The position numbers and the translations under genes are program-made. Positions 1 to 9,123 of a DNA stretch of 64,000 nucleotides are shown here, one piece after another. Under the pieces are notes generated by a model. That model saw nothing but the letters and a program-made list of their open reading frames with translations. It was not told where the DNA came from and did no database searches. The stretch is from positions 143,594 to 207,593 of the forward strand of contig NZ_GG704781.1 of NCBI RefSeq assembly GCF_000160535.1. The letters run 5' to 3'. The stretch comes from Hallella bergensis DSM 17361 (GTDB lineage: Bacteria > Bacteroidota > Bacteroidia > Bacteroidales > Bacteroidaceae). Position 1 is the stretch's first letter; each line of letters starts with the position of its first letter.

Positions 1-801
1 TTTGTCCATACCCTCGTTACGGAAGTTCTTTCCAATCTCATACACCCCCTCAAAACCGCCTACAATGAGTCGTTTCAGATAAAGTTCCGTGGCGATGCGC
101 ATATACATATCAATGTTGAGCGCGTTGAAGTGAGTGATGAACGGGCGCGCACTGGCACCGCCTGCAATGCTTTGCAGTATCGGGGTTTCCACCTCGGTGT
201 AGCCGGCCTCATCAAAGAATTTGCGCATGGTACGCAGTACGGTGGCGCGTTTCAGGAACGTTTCCTTCACGCCATCATTCACCACGAGGTCCACATAACG
301 TTGGCGGGCGCGCAACTCCGGGTCGTCAAACTTGTCGTAGGCCACGCCGTCTTTGTATTTCACAATGGGCAGTGGTTTCAAACTCTTGCTCAGAAGCTTG
401 ATTTCCTTGGCATGTACAGATATTTCGCCGGTTTGTGTACGGAACACGAATCCCTTGATACCGATAAAGTCGCCAATGTCGAGAAGTTTCTTGAATACCT
501 TGTTATATAGATCCTTGTCCTCTCCCGGACAGATGTCGTCACGGGTCACATAAACTTGGATTCGACCTTTGCTATCTTGCAATTCCATAAAACTGGCCTT
601 GCCCATCACACGACGGGACATCATGCGACCGGCTATCACCACTTCGCGTTCATCCCCGTCTTTAAATTCGTCCACGATATCTGCGGAGAATGCATTGGTG
701 GGAAATTCTTCGGCCGGATAGGGGTCAACCCCCATATTTTTTAGTTCTTGCAGGCTTTGGCGACGGCCAATTTCCTGCTCACTCAGTTCTAAAATGTTCA
801 T
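1..801 (-). CDS. lysS: Lysyl-tRNA synthetase, class II (N-terminal part)
   Basis: Charges tRNA-Lys with lysine in the cytoplasm. The visible 267 residues start [17 protein letters not shown] and hold the N-terminal helix, the OB-fold anticodon-binding domain (about residues 53-145, with [18 protein letters not shown]) and the beginning of the class II catalytic core: [15 protein letters not shown] near residue 193 is the motif 1 area, and [11 protein letters not shown] at the edge is the start of motif 2. The ATG at 801 lies 35 bases below a Bacteroidota-type -7 element. The C-terminal half, with motif 3, lies outside the window, so the gene is cut by the window edge and there is no sign that it is broken. 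The identification rests on clear family motifs. Confidence 0.96.
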   Translation of the reverse strand, partial: MNILELSEQEIGRRQSLQELKNMGVDPYPAEEFPTNAFSADIVDEFKDGDEREVVIAGRMMSRRVMGKASFMELQDSKGRIQVYVTRDDICPGEDKDLYNKVFKKLLDIGDFIGIKGFVFRTQTGEISVHAKEIKLLSKSLKPLPIVKYKDGVAYDKFDDPELRARQRYVDLVVNDGVKETFLKRATVLRTMRKFFDEAGYTEVETPILQSIAGGASARPFITHFNALNIDMYMRIATELYLKRLIVGGFEGVYEIGKNFRNEGMDK

Positions 802-835
802 CTTAAATCTGTTCGAATATATTCTTTCTAACGTG

Positions 836-843
836 CAAAGTTA
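836..843 (-). promoter_or_regulatory. -7 element of the lysS promoter
   Basis: TAACTTTG on the minus strand matches the Bacteroidota -7 consensus TAnnTTTG and is followed by GC, as in other promoters here. No TTTG is found at the ideal 19-20 base spacing upstream, so the -33 part is weak. Confidence 0.5.
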
Positions 844-1324
844 CTAAAAAGTATTCAAAGTGTCGGCGTATTTGCTAAAAATAACCGTATGTATGCAACA
901 GTTGTGCAAAACGGGCAGCCTGTAGTCCGCATTGAGCGTGTCGTCAAATGGCACACCTGCTGCGGGAGGTGCTTCTGCTTGCTTGCGGAATCTTCTGTTG
1001 AGTAGCCATGTGTACATCAAAAACTTAACCCCAAGTTGGAACATAAACATTCGACGCATTCTTGTAAGTTTATTTTTTCTTTGTTTATGCTTGCAAATAT
1101 AACAAAAGGCAGGGAATCTATCCATGCCTCTATGGCTAATCTTTAAACATTCATAAGTTGCCACCATCTGATCAAGTTTTTCTATAAGTCTATATGCTTC
1201 TTTTGATTTTCCAAGACTTAATTGACAAATACCCTTTAGATATAAAGAGTCGTTTTTAAATAGACATTACTTTTTATGCCATTTTCATGAATTTACGTTA
1301 TTAATGTTTTTTTTGCAAATAGAG
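844..1324. other. Non-coding stretch between lysS and the calycin-like gene
   Basis: About 480 bases with no convincing gene. A 107-codon open frame on the minus strand (844-1167) overlaps the lysS promoter and has low-complexity, unrelated composition, so it is not called. The stretch contains the first copy of a 27-base direct repeat (1018-1044) and becomes strongly AT-rich after 1180. Confidence 0.5.
1018..1044 (+). repeat. 27-base direct repeat, copy 1
   Basis: CAAAAACTTAACCCCAAGTT followed by GGAACAT. It matches copy 2 at 2230-2256 at 25 of 27 positions in the same orientation. The two copies flank the calycin-like gene. Function unknown; it could be a trace of a mobile element or a shared regulatory or RNA element. 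Confidence 0.6.
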
Positions 1325-1358
1325 TTGCGTTTTTTTTACCACGATTTTCATACCTTTG
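1325..1358 (+). promoter_or_regulatory. Promoter of the calycin-like gene
   Basis: TTG at 1325-1327 and TACCTTTG at 1351-1358, a near-consensus Bacteroidota promoter. The predicted RNA starts near 1364, leaving an AT-rich leader of about 95 bases before the ATG at 1458. Confidence 0.6.
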
Positions 1359-1457
1359 CGCCACTTTTTTTGTGGTCGCAAACAAGTCGCAATGTTGTAT
1401 GTGAATTGTTGTGGTCACTTCATTAAATAATCAATCAAAAATTAAAAGAAAAAAACA

Positions 1458-2096
1458 ATGATGAAAATTTATCACAAAATTCCCATGTTATTGGTTGTGC
1501 TTTGTGCGCAGGTGAATATGATGATGGCTCAAGAAATCAGGCCTGAGGTTGTGCCGGATGTTTGGGGTACTTATGAGGGTGAGGCCACCACGGAGTTGTT
1601 CGACCGTACGACCGAGACGAAGACTCCGAGTGGTAAGAAACAAATGGTCATAGAGATAGGCAAGGGTGAACGTTCGTTCACTGTTTTAACCTTAAAAGAC
1701 GTTACGATCGGCCAATATGAGTTCGCGTCAATACCTTTCAAAGATTGCTATCTGTTGCCTAATAACAACAAATGGCATGTAGAGGCATACAACAATCTTG
1801 ATGACGAGGTGGCTACCAAGGACAAACAGCACATAGTATGGTTATCAGGTAGTATTGATGAGAAAGAGAGTTTTGTGGATAAGGACGGCAACTTGAAACT
1901 TAGTTTTTTCTTGTCTTTTAAGGAAGACTCGCATATACAATATGTATTTAAAGGAAAAAAGAAATCAACCCTCACGGGCATCGACCATGTGAACGCAGAC
2001 AAGAAAATACCAGATGTGTTCGATTTGCAGGGGCGTCGCGTGGGCAAGATAGGCAAAGGCGTGTATATCGTGAATGGCAAGAAAGTGGTGTTTTGA
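1458..2096 (+). CDS. Secreted calycin-like protein with Bacteroidota C-terminal tail
   Basis: A 212-residue exported protein of unknown role. Residues 1-24 form a signal peptide (MMKIYHKIPMLLVVLCAQVN, cleaved after MMAQ); no lipobox Cys is seen. The middle (about 35-170) is a beta-rich region resembling the calycin or lipocalin-like domains of Bacteroidota (VWGTYEGEATTELF at the start; alternating strands). The last 24 residues, with FDLQGRRVGKIGKGVYIVNG, match the short C-terminal module common in secreted Prevotella proteins and related to type IX-like sorting or anchoring tails. It stands alone, with its own promoter, between two copies of a 27-base repeat. The fold assignment is by resemblance only and the ligand is unknown. 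Confidence 0.75.
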   Translation: MMKIYHKIPMLLVVLCAQVNMMMAQEIRPEVVPDVWGTYEGEATTELFDRTTETKTPSGKKQMVIEIGKGERSFTVLTLKDVTIGQYEFASIPFKDCYLLPNNNKWHVEAYNNLDDEVATKDKQHIVWLSGSIDEKESFVDKDGNLKLSFFLSFKEDSHIQYVFKGKKKSTLTGIDHVNADKKIPDVFDLQGRRVGKIGKGVYIVNGKKVVF

Positions 2097-2229
2097 TGCA
2101 TCGATACGCTGTTTGAATGGTGATAATATCGGCGAGGGGTGGCTGCATGTCTACCCCTCGCTTGTTCTTATATCATGTCAATATATCATGTATTCCTTGT
2201 CATGTGTCAATGATGTGAGGATGAGAAGA

Positions 2230-2256
2230 CAAAAACTTAACCCCAATTTGGAGCAT
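2230..2256 (+). repeat. 27-base direct repeat, copy 2
   Basis: Second copy of the sequence at 1018-1044, differing at two bases (CCCCAATTTGGAGCAT against CCCCAAGTTGGAACAT). It lies about 130 bases after the calycin-like gene. Confidence 0.6.
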
Positions 2257-2262
2257 TGCCAC

Positions 2263-2481
2263 TCACTTCTTTTTATGAAAAAAAGGTAGTAGTAATAGAA
2301 GTAAAACCGTTATTACGTAGACTATTATGAGCCATGCATAGTTAATAATATGATTGATATCATCCACACTCATCGCATTATATTTTAAATTAACCTCCCC
2401 ATTCAATACTACACCTATACTTAAATATAGCACATATAAAGAGAATAAAATTACAGAATATTTTATTGTTTTATTTTGCAT
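2263..2481 (-). CDS. Small two-helix membrane protein (hypothetical)
   Basis: A 72-residue frame from an ATG at 2481. It shows two hydrophobic segments, about residues 7-28 (YSVILFSLYVLYLSIGVVL) and 47-67 (YAWLIIVYVITVLLLLLLPF), joined by a polar loop and ending in a basic tail HKKK. This arrangement is coherent for an inner-membrane protein, and base composition is very AT-rich like the surrounding DNA. No family is recognised and no clear promoter is seen. It may be real or a chance frame in AT-rich sequence. Confidence 0.42.
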   Translation of the reverse strand: MQNKTIKYSVILFSLYVLYLSIGVVLNGEVNLKYNAMSVDDINHIINYAWLIIVYVITVLLLLLLPFFHKKK

Positions 2482-2524
2482 AACATCAAACTTTTTTATC
2501 TTTAGACTCCATGAAGTTTGTATA

Positions 2525-2900
2525 TTTTCTTGACAAATGGTCTTGCAGTTTTCGCGAATTTAAAAATAAAAATCCTGTGAGCCGAAATACGTGAAATTTG
2601 AGATAATTTGTAGTTGGTTGACAGTCAGTAGTTTCGTAACCATACTCTCTCTTTCACAGTTTTATTGTCTGCGATTGCATATCAAACGACAGCATGGTTA
2701 GGCCCTGATCGCAAGGCGAGGAAGCTTCTATCGTGTCGCCATGAAGCCCAAGTCGTACCGTCATTAGATACTCATCGTACTGCCACGGATTTTTTTTGTT
2801 TGTCCAGACAGATTTTAGCCGTAAAAACATGGCTCTTTTTCTTCTGGTTGCTCCGGGAATTATCATCAGTTTTTGGTTATATTATTTTACACAGCATGGG
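2525..2900 (+). repeat. Dispersed intergenic repeat, copy A
   Basis: About 375 bases of non-coding DNA that align in blocks with copies B (18590-18985, inverted) and C (30453-30800). Shared blocks include TTCGCGAATTTAAAAATA, a GAAATACGTGAAATTTGAG block at 2584-2602 running into GATAATTTGTAGTTGGTTGAC, a central run of imperfect dyads such as TCGCAAGGCGA, and AAAAACATGGCTCTTTTTCT near 2823. The far end has a GGCGTGTGCAGAGG motif also seen in copy B. No protein-coding content is convincing. Confidence 0.7.
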
Positions 2901-2923
2901 GCGTGTGCAGAGGAAGCGTATGC

Positions 2924-4051
2924 TTAGATTTTAATGTAGATGTGGCGTTTCCAGAGGGGGTAGCCAATGGCGGCGTGCAAAAGGACAAATAGTGTTGCAT
3001 AGGCTGCGCTGGCCCAGTAGCCATTGGTGATGATGGTTTGGAGTCCGGCAAAGACAGCGTCTTTGATGCCGGCAGCTCCCAAGCTGATGGCAAGAACCTC
3101 ACTGGCAACGTAAAGAAAGAGGGGGTTGGAGCCGAAAATCAAAAAGAAAGTCCATGCACGCCCTTTGTCTTTGTTGAGAAAAGAGGCTGTTTGGCGAGTG
3201 TCTTCGATGAGATAAACGAGCAAACCTTGTGTGAAGGACGCAAGTCCGCAGGTTGTAAGCACGTAGGAAGGACTCCAAATTCGCTTGTTAAGTGGCAGGA
3301 GAAGGGTGAGGATAATGCCTGACACGACAAGCATTGCGCCAGCCAACAAGAACATTCTGACAGTGTTTTGAGTGGAGTGCGAGCCTTGCTTCCCGATTGT
3401 CAGGCGGGCAACCCAGAAGCCGATGAGCGTGTGGGCAATGGCGGGCAGGGTGGAAAGCAGCCCCTCGGGGTCTACGGGCGAGCGGTGGTAAAGGTGGTCG
3501 TAGCCCAGGATGTGGGTGTCGACGATAGCCAATAGGTTTGTGGCACTGCTGTAGTCGTATCCGCCACCAATGATGAGTAATAGGGAATAGGCGATGAGCA
3601 AGACGGCAATGAGCCACGGAATGAGATGCAGGCGCTGTGGCACTTTGGATGAGAGAATGGCCACGAAAGCTGTTGCGCCATAGCATAGGGCGATGCGCTG
3701 CATCACGCCCATGATGCGCAGGTGTGCCAGGTCTAAAGGACTCCCGTTGCAGGCCATGTCGAACCAGTTAATGGTCAATCCGATCAGGAACAGAAGCGCC
3801 GTTCGGCGGGCAATTTTTCGGAGTGTTTTTGCCGACCATGCAAAGTTGGACTTTCTGAGGCTCAGGTATGTGGAGACGCCCACCATAAACAGGAAAAACG
3901 GAAAGACAAGGTCGCAGAGCGTCATGCCATTCCATCGGGAGTGTCGAAGAGGGGAGAAGATTTGTGTTCCGGCTCCGTTGTTCACGAATATCATGAGCAT
4001 CACGGTGAGTCCGCGAAGCACGTCAAGGCTGATGAGTCGCTGTTGTGGCAT
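2924..4051 (-). CDS. Heparan-alpha-glucosaminide N-acetyltransferase-like membrane protein (DUF5009/COG4299)
   Basis: An integral membrane protein of 375 residues with about ten hydrophobic segments. The family signature is at the N-terminus: LISLDVLRGLTVMLMIFVNN, then SRWNGMTLCDLVFPFFLFMV, with the DLVFP motif typical of COG4299 and human HGSNAT, which moves an acetyl group from cytosolic acetyl-CoA to terminal glucosamine on the other side of the membrane. The start at 4051 (MPQQRLISLDV) is preferred over the upstream ATG at 4093 because homologs begin just before the SLDVLRG motif. It lies 132 bases downstream of menB on the same strand. The substrate is not shown by the sequence; a GH89 alpha-N-acetylglucosaminidase 20 kb away would act on the acetylated product, which is suggestive only. 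Confidence 0.82.
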   Translation of the reverse strand: MPQQRLISLDVLRGLTVMLMIFVNNGAGTQIFSPLRHSRWNGMTLCDLVFPFFLFMVGVSTYLSLRKSNFAWSAKTLRKIARRTALLFLIGLTINWFDMACNGSPLDLAHLRIMGVMQRIALCYGATAFVAILSSKVPQRLHLIPWLIAVLLIAYSLLLIIGGGYDYSSATNLLAIVDTHILGYDHLYHRSPVDPEGLLSTLPAIAHTLIGFWVARLTIGKQGSHSTQNTVRMFLLAGAMLVVSGIILTLLLPLNKRIWSPSYVLTTCGLASFTQGLLVYLIEDTRQTASFLNKDKGRAWTFFLIFGSNPLFLYVASEVLAISLGAAGIKDAVFAGLQTIITNGYWASAAYATLFVLLHAAIGYPLWKRHIYIKI

Positions 4052-4183
4052 AAGGGTAAGAATGGATATTGATACACCATTTTCCCGATGCATCGGCCTG
4101 ACGAAAACTCTACGGTGACCGTAGGTTCGTGCCGGTGATACCGGGAAAAATGGGGGAGAGCAGGGTTGCTTCCGAGGGATTGA

Positions 4184-5047
4184 TTATGGGAATTTGGGAT
4201 ATTTGTCGAAGTCTGGCTTGCGCTTCTCGAGGAATGCGCGGCCGCCCTCGTGGGCTTCGTCGAGCGTATAGTAGAGCATGGTGGCATCTCCGGCCAACTC
4301 TTGGATGCCCGCCTGGCCGTCGAGTTCGGCGTTGAAGCCCGCTTTCATCATGCGCAGGGCCAGCGGCGACCGCTCCATCATGGTCTCTGCCCAAGCCACG
4401 CAGGTGTCTTCAAGCTGCTCGAACGGTACCACCTTGTTGACCAGTCCCATGTCTAACGCCTCTTGGGCGGAGTATTGCTCGCAGAGAAACCATATCTCGC
4501 GCGCTTTCTTCTGTCCCACAATGCGAGCCAGGTAGCTGGCGCCGAAACCCGCGTCGAAACTGCCCACCTTGGGACCGGTTTGTCCGAAGATGGCATTTTC
4601 GGAAGCCACGCTGAGGTCGCACATCACGTGTAGCACGTGTCCGCCACCAATAGCATAGCCGTTGACCATGGCGATGACAGGCTTGGGCAATCGGCGAATC
4701 TGCATCTGCACGTCGAGCACATTCAGGCGGGGCACGCCGTCGTCGCCCACGTATCCGCCGTTGCCCTTGACGTGCATGTCGCCTCCTGAGCAGAAGGCCT
4801 TGTCGCCAGCACCGGTCAATATCACCACGCGAATGTCCATGCAGTCGCGGCAATAGGTGAAGGCCTGCCCCATTTCCATCACTGTGCGTGGGGTGAAGGC
4901 GTTCCGGTAGCGCGGTCGGTTGATGGTTATCTTTGCAATGTGATGATACTCCTCAAAGAGTATTTCTTTGAAGTCGAAACCCTCTATCGCTTTCCAATGA
5001 CGTTGGGTCGTCGTTTTGTCTTTAGCTTGATCGTTGTTTGTTGTCAT
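4184..5047 (-). CDS. menB: 1,4-dihydroxy-2-naphthoyl-CoA synthase
   Basis: Closes the second ring of the menaquinone naphthoquinone by converting o-succinylbenzoyl-CoA to DHNA-CoA. The 287 residues form a crotonase fold: oxyanion-hole segments at [14 protein letters not shown] (about 82-95) and [20 protein letters not shown] (about 128-147), and the MenB-type [15 protein letters not shown] (156-170) with its active-site Asp. The C-terminal [16 protein letters not shown] is the usual MenB ending. Its ATG overlaps the last base of the menD stop codon, so the two are translationally coupled. Confidence 0.97.
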   Translation of the reverse strand: MTTNNDQAKDKTTTQRHWKAIEGFDFKEILFEEYHHIAKITINRPRYRNAFTPRTVMEMGQAFTYCRDCMDIRVVILTGAGDKAFCSGGDMHVKGNGGYVGDDGVPRLNVLDVQMQIRRLPKPVIAMVNGYAIGGGHVLHVMCDLSVASENAIFGQTGPKVGSFDAGFGASYLARIVGQKKAREIWFLCEQYSAQEALDMGLVNKVVPFEQLEDTCVAWAETMMERSPLALRMMKAGFNAELDGQAGIQELAGDATMLYYTLDEAHEGGRAFLEKRKPDFDKYPKFP

Positions 5048-6717
5048 CAGTTCAATTTTTTCTTGTCACCGTAGAGGTAGTCGCGCAGCACCCGATCGTC
5101 TTCTTCCCGGTCGGTAAACACTTCTAAGAGTATGGGGACCATGCTGTTTGGGGCTGTCAGCGCTTCTATTCCCTCAGCCAGTTGTTCGTTATTGTATGCG
5201 GCATAATATTTGATGTTGTTCTCCTCACATATTCCCTCGGCTGTCGTGTTGTGTGACGCCATGATATAGTTCTCGCTGGCAGGGCTTTCCTGCAGACCGG
5301 ACAGCTGTCCGAAAATACCCCCACCGCCATTGTTGAGGAGCAATATTCGGAGGTTGCTGGTGAGGTTTTGATTCCACAATGCATTTTGATCGTAGAAGAA
5401 ACTGAGGTCGCCAATGACACAGAACACCAAGTCTTCGATTCCGCAGGCCAATCCGGCGGCCGTGGAAAGGCACCCCTCTATGCCGTTCACTCCACGGTTG
5501 ACGTATATATATTGACTGGCATAAATCAGTCCTAAACGCACGGCCATGCTGTTGGCAAACTGGAGTACACAGTTCGTTTTGCCGATATTCTTACACAGAA
5601 GGCGCACGGCTGACATCTGCGAAAAGTCCGGCTCGTAGCTTTCGCAAAATGCTATGCAGTTTTGCTTCAGGGTGTCCCATTTGTCGTGATAGGCGGTTGG
5701 CTTTTTATCATTAACGGCCAGAGCCAATGCGCTCAGGGTTTCGACAAGGGTAGATTGCAACACCTCGGTGGCATTCATAAATACGTCATAAAGTATTCCG
5801 TCACGATTGACGATGACGGTGCGGGCACTTTTGGCCTTTCGCAGGAATTGTTTGATGCGCTTGCTCACCAAGTGCCCACCAAAATATATAATGAAATCGG
5901 GCAGATAGTCCTCTTCTTCTTCTTCGATCATCAAAAGCATCTTGTCGATATGAGCGGGCGGTGTGTAATAATCATGGCCTAATTTCTCGTAGAGCACCAC
6001 AGCGTATTCCTCCAAGTCCGCCAGCTGGTTGTCGGCACCTTCAAAGTTTTCTGCCTTGGTTTGTCCAATGATAATCATCGGGCGTTTGGCCTTCTTGAAG
6101 TCCTCGGCAACGTCCGGTTGTGTGTAGAAATTAAATTCGGCCAAATGCGGTAGAATTGCTCGCTCGTCGGGAAGTGATTCGACCGAAAATTCGAATAAGG
6201 GTTCGCTGATGGGCACGTTGATGTGTATGGGACCACCTTCACCGCGTTGCATCTCGATGAAGGCTTCATTGATGAGTCGGTTGCAGTACCACCGCTCGGT
6301 GTCGTCGTGGGGTTCGGGCAGGTTGACAGCCTTGCGGACGAAGTCGCGCAAGGCGTTGGGTTGGTGCAAGGTCTGGCCTTGCAGTTGGTCGATCATACAG
6401 GCTGGTCGGTCTGCTGAAATGATGATGAGCTTGCGATGCTGATACAGAGCCTCAGCCGCAGCAGGTGCCACATTGAGCAATGCCGACCCCGAGGTAACGC
6501 AAACGGCGACAGGTCCGTCGTCTATCTGGCTCAGGCCCAGGGCGAAAAAACCTGCCGAGCGTTCGTCGGTTACCGGAAAGCAATCGATCTCCGGGCATTC
6601 GTTGAGGTTGTGTACAATAGGCGCGTTGCGGCTCCCAGGGCATACTACAGCGTATTCAACACCCCATTTCACTAACAAGGCGGTAAGTATATTGACGTTG
6701 TCTTTATTCGAATACAT
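5047..6717 (-). CDS. menD: SEPHCH synthase (2-succinyl-5-enolpyruvyl-6-hydroxy-3-cyclohexene-1-carboxylate synthase)
   Basis: Thiamine-diphosphate enzyme that adds a succinyl semialdehyde unit from 2-oxoglutarate to isochorismate, the committed step of menaquinone synthesis. The 556-residue protein has the MenD N-terminal signature [13 protein letters not shown] (about 24-36), and the ThDP/Mg binding region [14 protein letters not shown] begins at residue 436, followed by [14 protein letters not shown]. Length is normal. It needs thiamine diphosphate, which is made by the operon that starts near 9.1 kb. It follows menF by 11 bases and overlaps menB by one base. Confidence 0.97.
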   Translation of the reverse strand: MYSNKDNVNILTALLVKWGVEYAVVCPGSRNAPIVHNLNECPEIDCFPVTDERSAGFFALGLSQIDDGPVAVCVTSGSALLNVAPAAAEALYQHRKLIIISADRPACMIDQLQGQTLHQPNALRDFVRKAVNLPEPHDDTERWYCNRLINEAFIEMQRGEGGPIHINVPISEPLFEFSVESLPDERAILPHLAEFNFYTQPDVAEDFKKAKRPMIIIGQTKAENFEGADNQLADLEEYAVVLYEKLGHDYYTPPAHIDKMLLMIEEEEEDYLPDFIIYFGGHLVSKRIKQFLRKAKSARTVIVNRDGILYDVFMNATEVLQSTLVETLSALALAVNDKKPTAYHDKWDTLKQNCIAFCESYEPDFSQMSAVRLLCKNIGKTNCVLQFANSMAVRLGLIYASQYIYVNRGVNGIEGCLSTAAGLACGIEDLVFCVIGDLSFFYDQNALWNQNLTSNLRILLLNNGGGGIFGQLSGLQESPASENYIMASHNTTAEGICEENNIKYYAAYNNEQLAEGIEALTAPNSMVPILLEVFTDREEDDRVLRDYLYGDKKKLN

Positions 6718-6728
6718 AGCTTTTGATA

Positions 6729-7778
6729 TTAGTTGTTAAGCAGACGGTGCATGGTCAGCATTTTCGTTTGCGTTTCTTTCCACTCCCGCTCCATGTTGCT
6801 GTCATGGAGGATACCTCCTCCCGCATAGAGGTTTGCTGTTTTGCCAACGATCTCCATGCATCTCAGGGCTACATATAAATGGGTTTCCCCATGCAGCGAG
6901 AGGGGTCCGCAAAAGCCGCTGTAATATTTCCGGTCTATCTGTTCGCTGGCAGAAATAAAAGCACGGGCTTTCTCTTTGGGAATGCCGCATACCGCCGGGG
7001 TGGGATAGAGGGCTTCTATCAGCGCGCCGATGTTGGCGGTGTTGTTCAGTTTGAAAGTAAAATCCGTTCTCAGATGCAGCAGATGAGCTGCAGCCACGGT
7101 GTAGGGTCCTTGCTCCGAAATGTGATCAGCGTGTTTGCTGAGTACGTCTTTTATATACGTGCTTACATACTGTTGCTCTTCTCTATTCTTCTTTGTCCAT
7201 ACGGTTTTGCTGACATGTGGTATGCCCTCTTCTCGTTTCATGGTGCCGGCCAAAGCCATGGTGTGCCATTCTTCCGGGTTGCCATCGAGCAGAATCTCGG
7301 GCGTGGCCATGAGCCAAGTACCGGCTTGTTGCAGGCACACAAGGGCTACAAATTGGTGGGGATAGATGTTGCAGGCTTTCAGGAATAGGTCTTGGGGAGT
7401 GATGTCATCGGGCAAGTCAGTTGGTGAGCACCGTGAAAGCACAATCTTGCCAAACTTCCTCGTCTGCGTCTCTGCATGGAATTTGGCGAAGGCGGAGGCG
7501 TAGGCGGCTTTTTCTGTCGGCCGTTCTGGTGCAGTTGTTTTGGTGCTTGCATGATTTTGCTGGAACTGAATCTCATGGTTTTCTACCACGTCAGGATGCA
7601 TCACCAAGACAGGATGTTGTCTTGAAACCATAAAGGGAGCCATTACAAAGCCCTCTTCTTCATCCAATTCGGCTACCGAACCGTATGCCGACGGCTCACC
7701 CTTCGACTGTGCCATAAACGTATAATGGCTCTGTCCGGGCAGTCTGTAATATGCAAAGTTGTTCAGTTTTCTATCCAC
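6729..7778 (-). CDS. menF: Isochorismate synthase
   Basis: Converts chorismate to isochorismate, feeding MenD. The chorismate-binding domain is intact: FGKIVLSRCSP, TPEILLDGNPE, MALAGTMKREEG, LHLRTDFTFKL, PTPAVCGIPKEKARAFI and YAGGGI follow in family order. The open frame extends further upstream to 8027, but that part is the antisense-frame shadow of the thioesterase gene. The likely start is the GTG at 7778 (VDRKLNNFAYYRLPGQ), 11 bases after the thioesterase stop, because homologs begin just before a FAYYRLPG-type segment; no ATG is available before residue 22. With that start the protein is about 349 residues, somewhat short but complete for Bacteroidota MenF. The exact start is the uncertain point. 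Confidence 0.93.
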   Translation of the reverse strand: MDRKLNNFAYYRLPGQSHYTFMAQSKGEPSAYGSVAELDEEEGFVMAPFMVSRQHPVLVMHPDVVENHEIQFQQNHASTKTTAPERPTEKAAYASAFAKFHAETQTRKFGKIVLSRCSPTDLPDDITPQDLFLKACNIYPHQFVALVCLQQAGTWLMATPEILLDGNPEEWHTMALAGTMKREEGIPHVSKTVWTKKNREEQQYVSTYIKDVLSKHADHISEQGPYTVAAAHLLHLRTDFTFKLNNTANIGALIEALYPTPAVCGIPKEKARAFISASEQIDRKYYSGFCGPLSLHGETHLYVALRCMEIVGKTANLYAGGGILHDSNMEREWKETQTKMLTMHRLLNN

Positions 7779-7789
7779 AGAATGGTTTT

Positions 7790-8236
7790 CTATTCGTCTT
7801 CGTAGGGCTGAGTGGGCTGTCCGTCTTTTTTCGGCGTCATCACGTAGTTGGTTACCTGAACGGTGGACACCAGCTTGCCGTGCGAGTTTTTCACATCCAC
7901 CTGCCATACGTGCAGCGTTCGTCCTCGATGTTGCAGCTTGCCGTATGCGGTCACGGTGTCGCCTTCCATCACGGTGCTGATATGGTTGCCGCTCACATTG
8001 ATGCCCACGCTGATCTTGTCGGGGCATAGCGACATCGACCCCACACCGGCTAAGTTTTCAGCCAAAGCCAGTGTTGCGCCACCCGAGAGAAAACCAAACG
8101 GCTGCCGGTTGAGTTTGTCCACTTTCATGCGAGCCATACAAGTGTCTGGTTCGGGAGTGGACAAGAATTCCATGCCCAGCGTGTTGGACAGGCCGTCCTG
8201 TCGCTCTATCATTTCTTTTTGCTGTTCTACGTTCAT
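7790..8236 (-). CDS. Hotdog-fold thioesterase, probable DHNA-CoA hydrolase
   Basis: A 148-residue PaaI/YdiI-type hotdog protein. The family core is GMEFLSTPEPDTCMARMKVD, then FGFLSGGATLALAENLAGVG (the central helix, with a Glu suited to catalysis) and GINVSGNHISTVMEGDTVTA. In other bacteria such proteins release 1,4-dihydroxy-2-naphthoate from DHNA-CoA, and its place as first gene of the thioesterase-menF-menD-menB run supports that role here (a MenI function). Spacing to menF is 11 bases. The acidic C-terminal tail is variable in the family. Another acyl-CoA substrate cannot be ruled out from sequence alone. Confidence 0.85.
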   Translation of the reverse strand: MNVEQQKEMIERQDGLSNTLGMEFLSTPEPDTCMARMKVDKLNRQPFGFLSGGATLALAENLAGVGSMSLCPDKISVGINVSGNHISTVMEGDTVTAYGKLQHRGRTLHVWQVDVKNSHGKLVSTVQVTNYVMTPKKDGQPTQPYEDE

Positions 8237-8310
8237 TGCAATCTTCTTTGGATGTTGTTATTGCAAAGATAATAAAAAGAATCGTAGAAAGGTCCTATAT
8301 GTATGGTTTT

Positions 8311-8946
8311 TTACAGACTTATTGCTCCGGAAGAATTGCCCTTCATCCCCCCTTTTCTGTTCGCCCATTGTTCCAGCTGTTGCATATAGTTCTGAAAGTT
8401 CCTTTCTTGGGCATGTTTCCAAACGTCGCCCAACATGGCGGCACCGCCAAAACCGTAGTCAGCCACTTGTTGAAGTTTCTCCGTCGATACCCCTCCCAAA
8501 GCGATGACGCGACCATCGATAACACCTTCTTCGTGGGCTTGTCTTAATTGTTGTTCCGAAAAGGTGGAACGATAACCTTGCTTGGAGATGCTGTCGAATA
8601 TCGGGCTGAGAAAGACATAGTCCGTTAATGGTTTGGTTGCCTTTAATTCGTCTAAAGAATGGGTTGATTTTGAACACGAACCACGATGTCCCTCCGGAGC
8701 GATAGGATTCCGTCGGTTCAGGTGTATACCTTTCAGGCCGTAGGGCGCACACAGGTCGAAATGGTCGTGAAGCACGATTTTCGGTCTGCATATTTCCGGA
8801 ATCTCCTCGATGAGCCGTGCCATATCACGGCTGTCCGACTGTGGTTTGCGCAGGTGTACAGCCCACACGCCATGTCTAAGCAACTGTTCTATGACAGCCG
8901 CTTCACCCACAATGAAATCCGGAGAGGTGATAACGATGATTTTCAT
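8311..8946 (-). CDS. ThiE-like thiamine phosphate synthase paralog (ThiE/TenI family)
   Basis: A 211-residue TIM-barrel protein of the thiamine phosphate synthase family. Recognisable parts are MKIIVITSPDF at the start, WAVHLRKPQSD, IVLHDHFDLCAPYGLKGIHL (diphosphate-side strand), FLSPIFDSISKQGY (replacing the TTTK-type loop) and VIALGGVSTEKL. It differs more from classical ThiE than the gene at 9380 does, and resembles the second ThiE paralog often found in Bacteroidota thiamine loci. The start at 8946 is chosen because MKIIVITSP is the family N-terminus; an ATG at 9009 would add 21 atypical residues. It is transcribed away from the riboswitch-controlled operon and is not downstream of the riboswitch. 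It may be a synthase, or a TenI-like helper. Confidence 0.85.
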   Translation of the reverse strand: MKIIVITSPDFIVGEAAVIEQLLRHGVWAVHLRKPQSDSRDMARLIEEIPEICRPKIVLHDHFDLCAPYGLKGIHLNRRNPIAPEGHRGSCSKSTHSLDELKATKPLTDYVFLSPIFDSISKQGYRSTFSEQQLRQAHEEGVIDGRVIALGGVSTEKLQQVADYGFGGAAMLGDVWKHAQERNFQNYMQQLEQWANRKGGMKGNSSGAISL

Positions 8947-9038
8947 AGTCAATATCTGTTTACGCGTTGCTCCCAACAAAAAGCCTCCAATCGGTTGAGA
9001 TCGGTTCATGGAGCCACGTTGATATTAATATATGATGA

Positions 9039-9046
9039 CAAAGATA
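9039..9046 (-). promoter_or_regulatory. -7 element for the ThiE-like gene
   Basis: TATCTTTG on the minus strand, divergent from the thiamine operon promoter about 45 bases away. No good -33 element is seen. Confidence 0.45.
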
Positions 9047-9088
9047 CAATTTTATTGAAGATTATTTTTCTCTTTAAACAAAAAAGGC

Positions 9089-9096
9089 TAACTTTG
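9089..9096 (+). promoter_or_regulatory. -7 element of the thiamine operon promoter
   Basis: TAACTTTG followed by C, with only a T-rich -33 area. The predicted start near 9103 puts the TPP riboswitch fully inside the leader RNA. Confidence 0.6.
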
Positions 9097-9123
9097 CTAT
9101 CGATGAACTTCGGAAAGAATCCG

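Noticed and set aside
130-510. 126-codon open frame on the plus strand
   Set aside because: It lies fully antisense to lysS, whose protein motifs are clear; a frame shadow.
844-1167. 107-codon minus frame between lysS and the calycin-like gene
   Set aside because: It overlaps the lysS -7 element, has no recognisable domain and its sequence includes the 27-base repeat; more likely chance.
2654-2934. Two opposite open frames in repeat copy A
   Set aside because: Both fall inside the dispersed repeat and the equivalent frames are not kept in the other copies.
7779-8027. 83-codon upstream extension of menF
   Set aside because: This part is Arg/Gln-rich and is read out of frame through the thioesterase gene, whose protein is clearly real.
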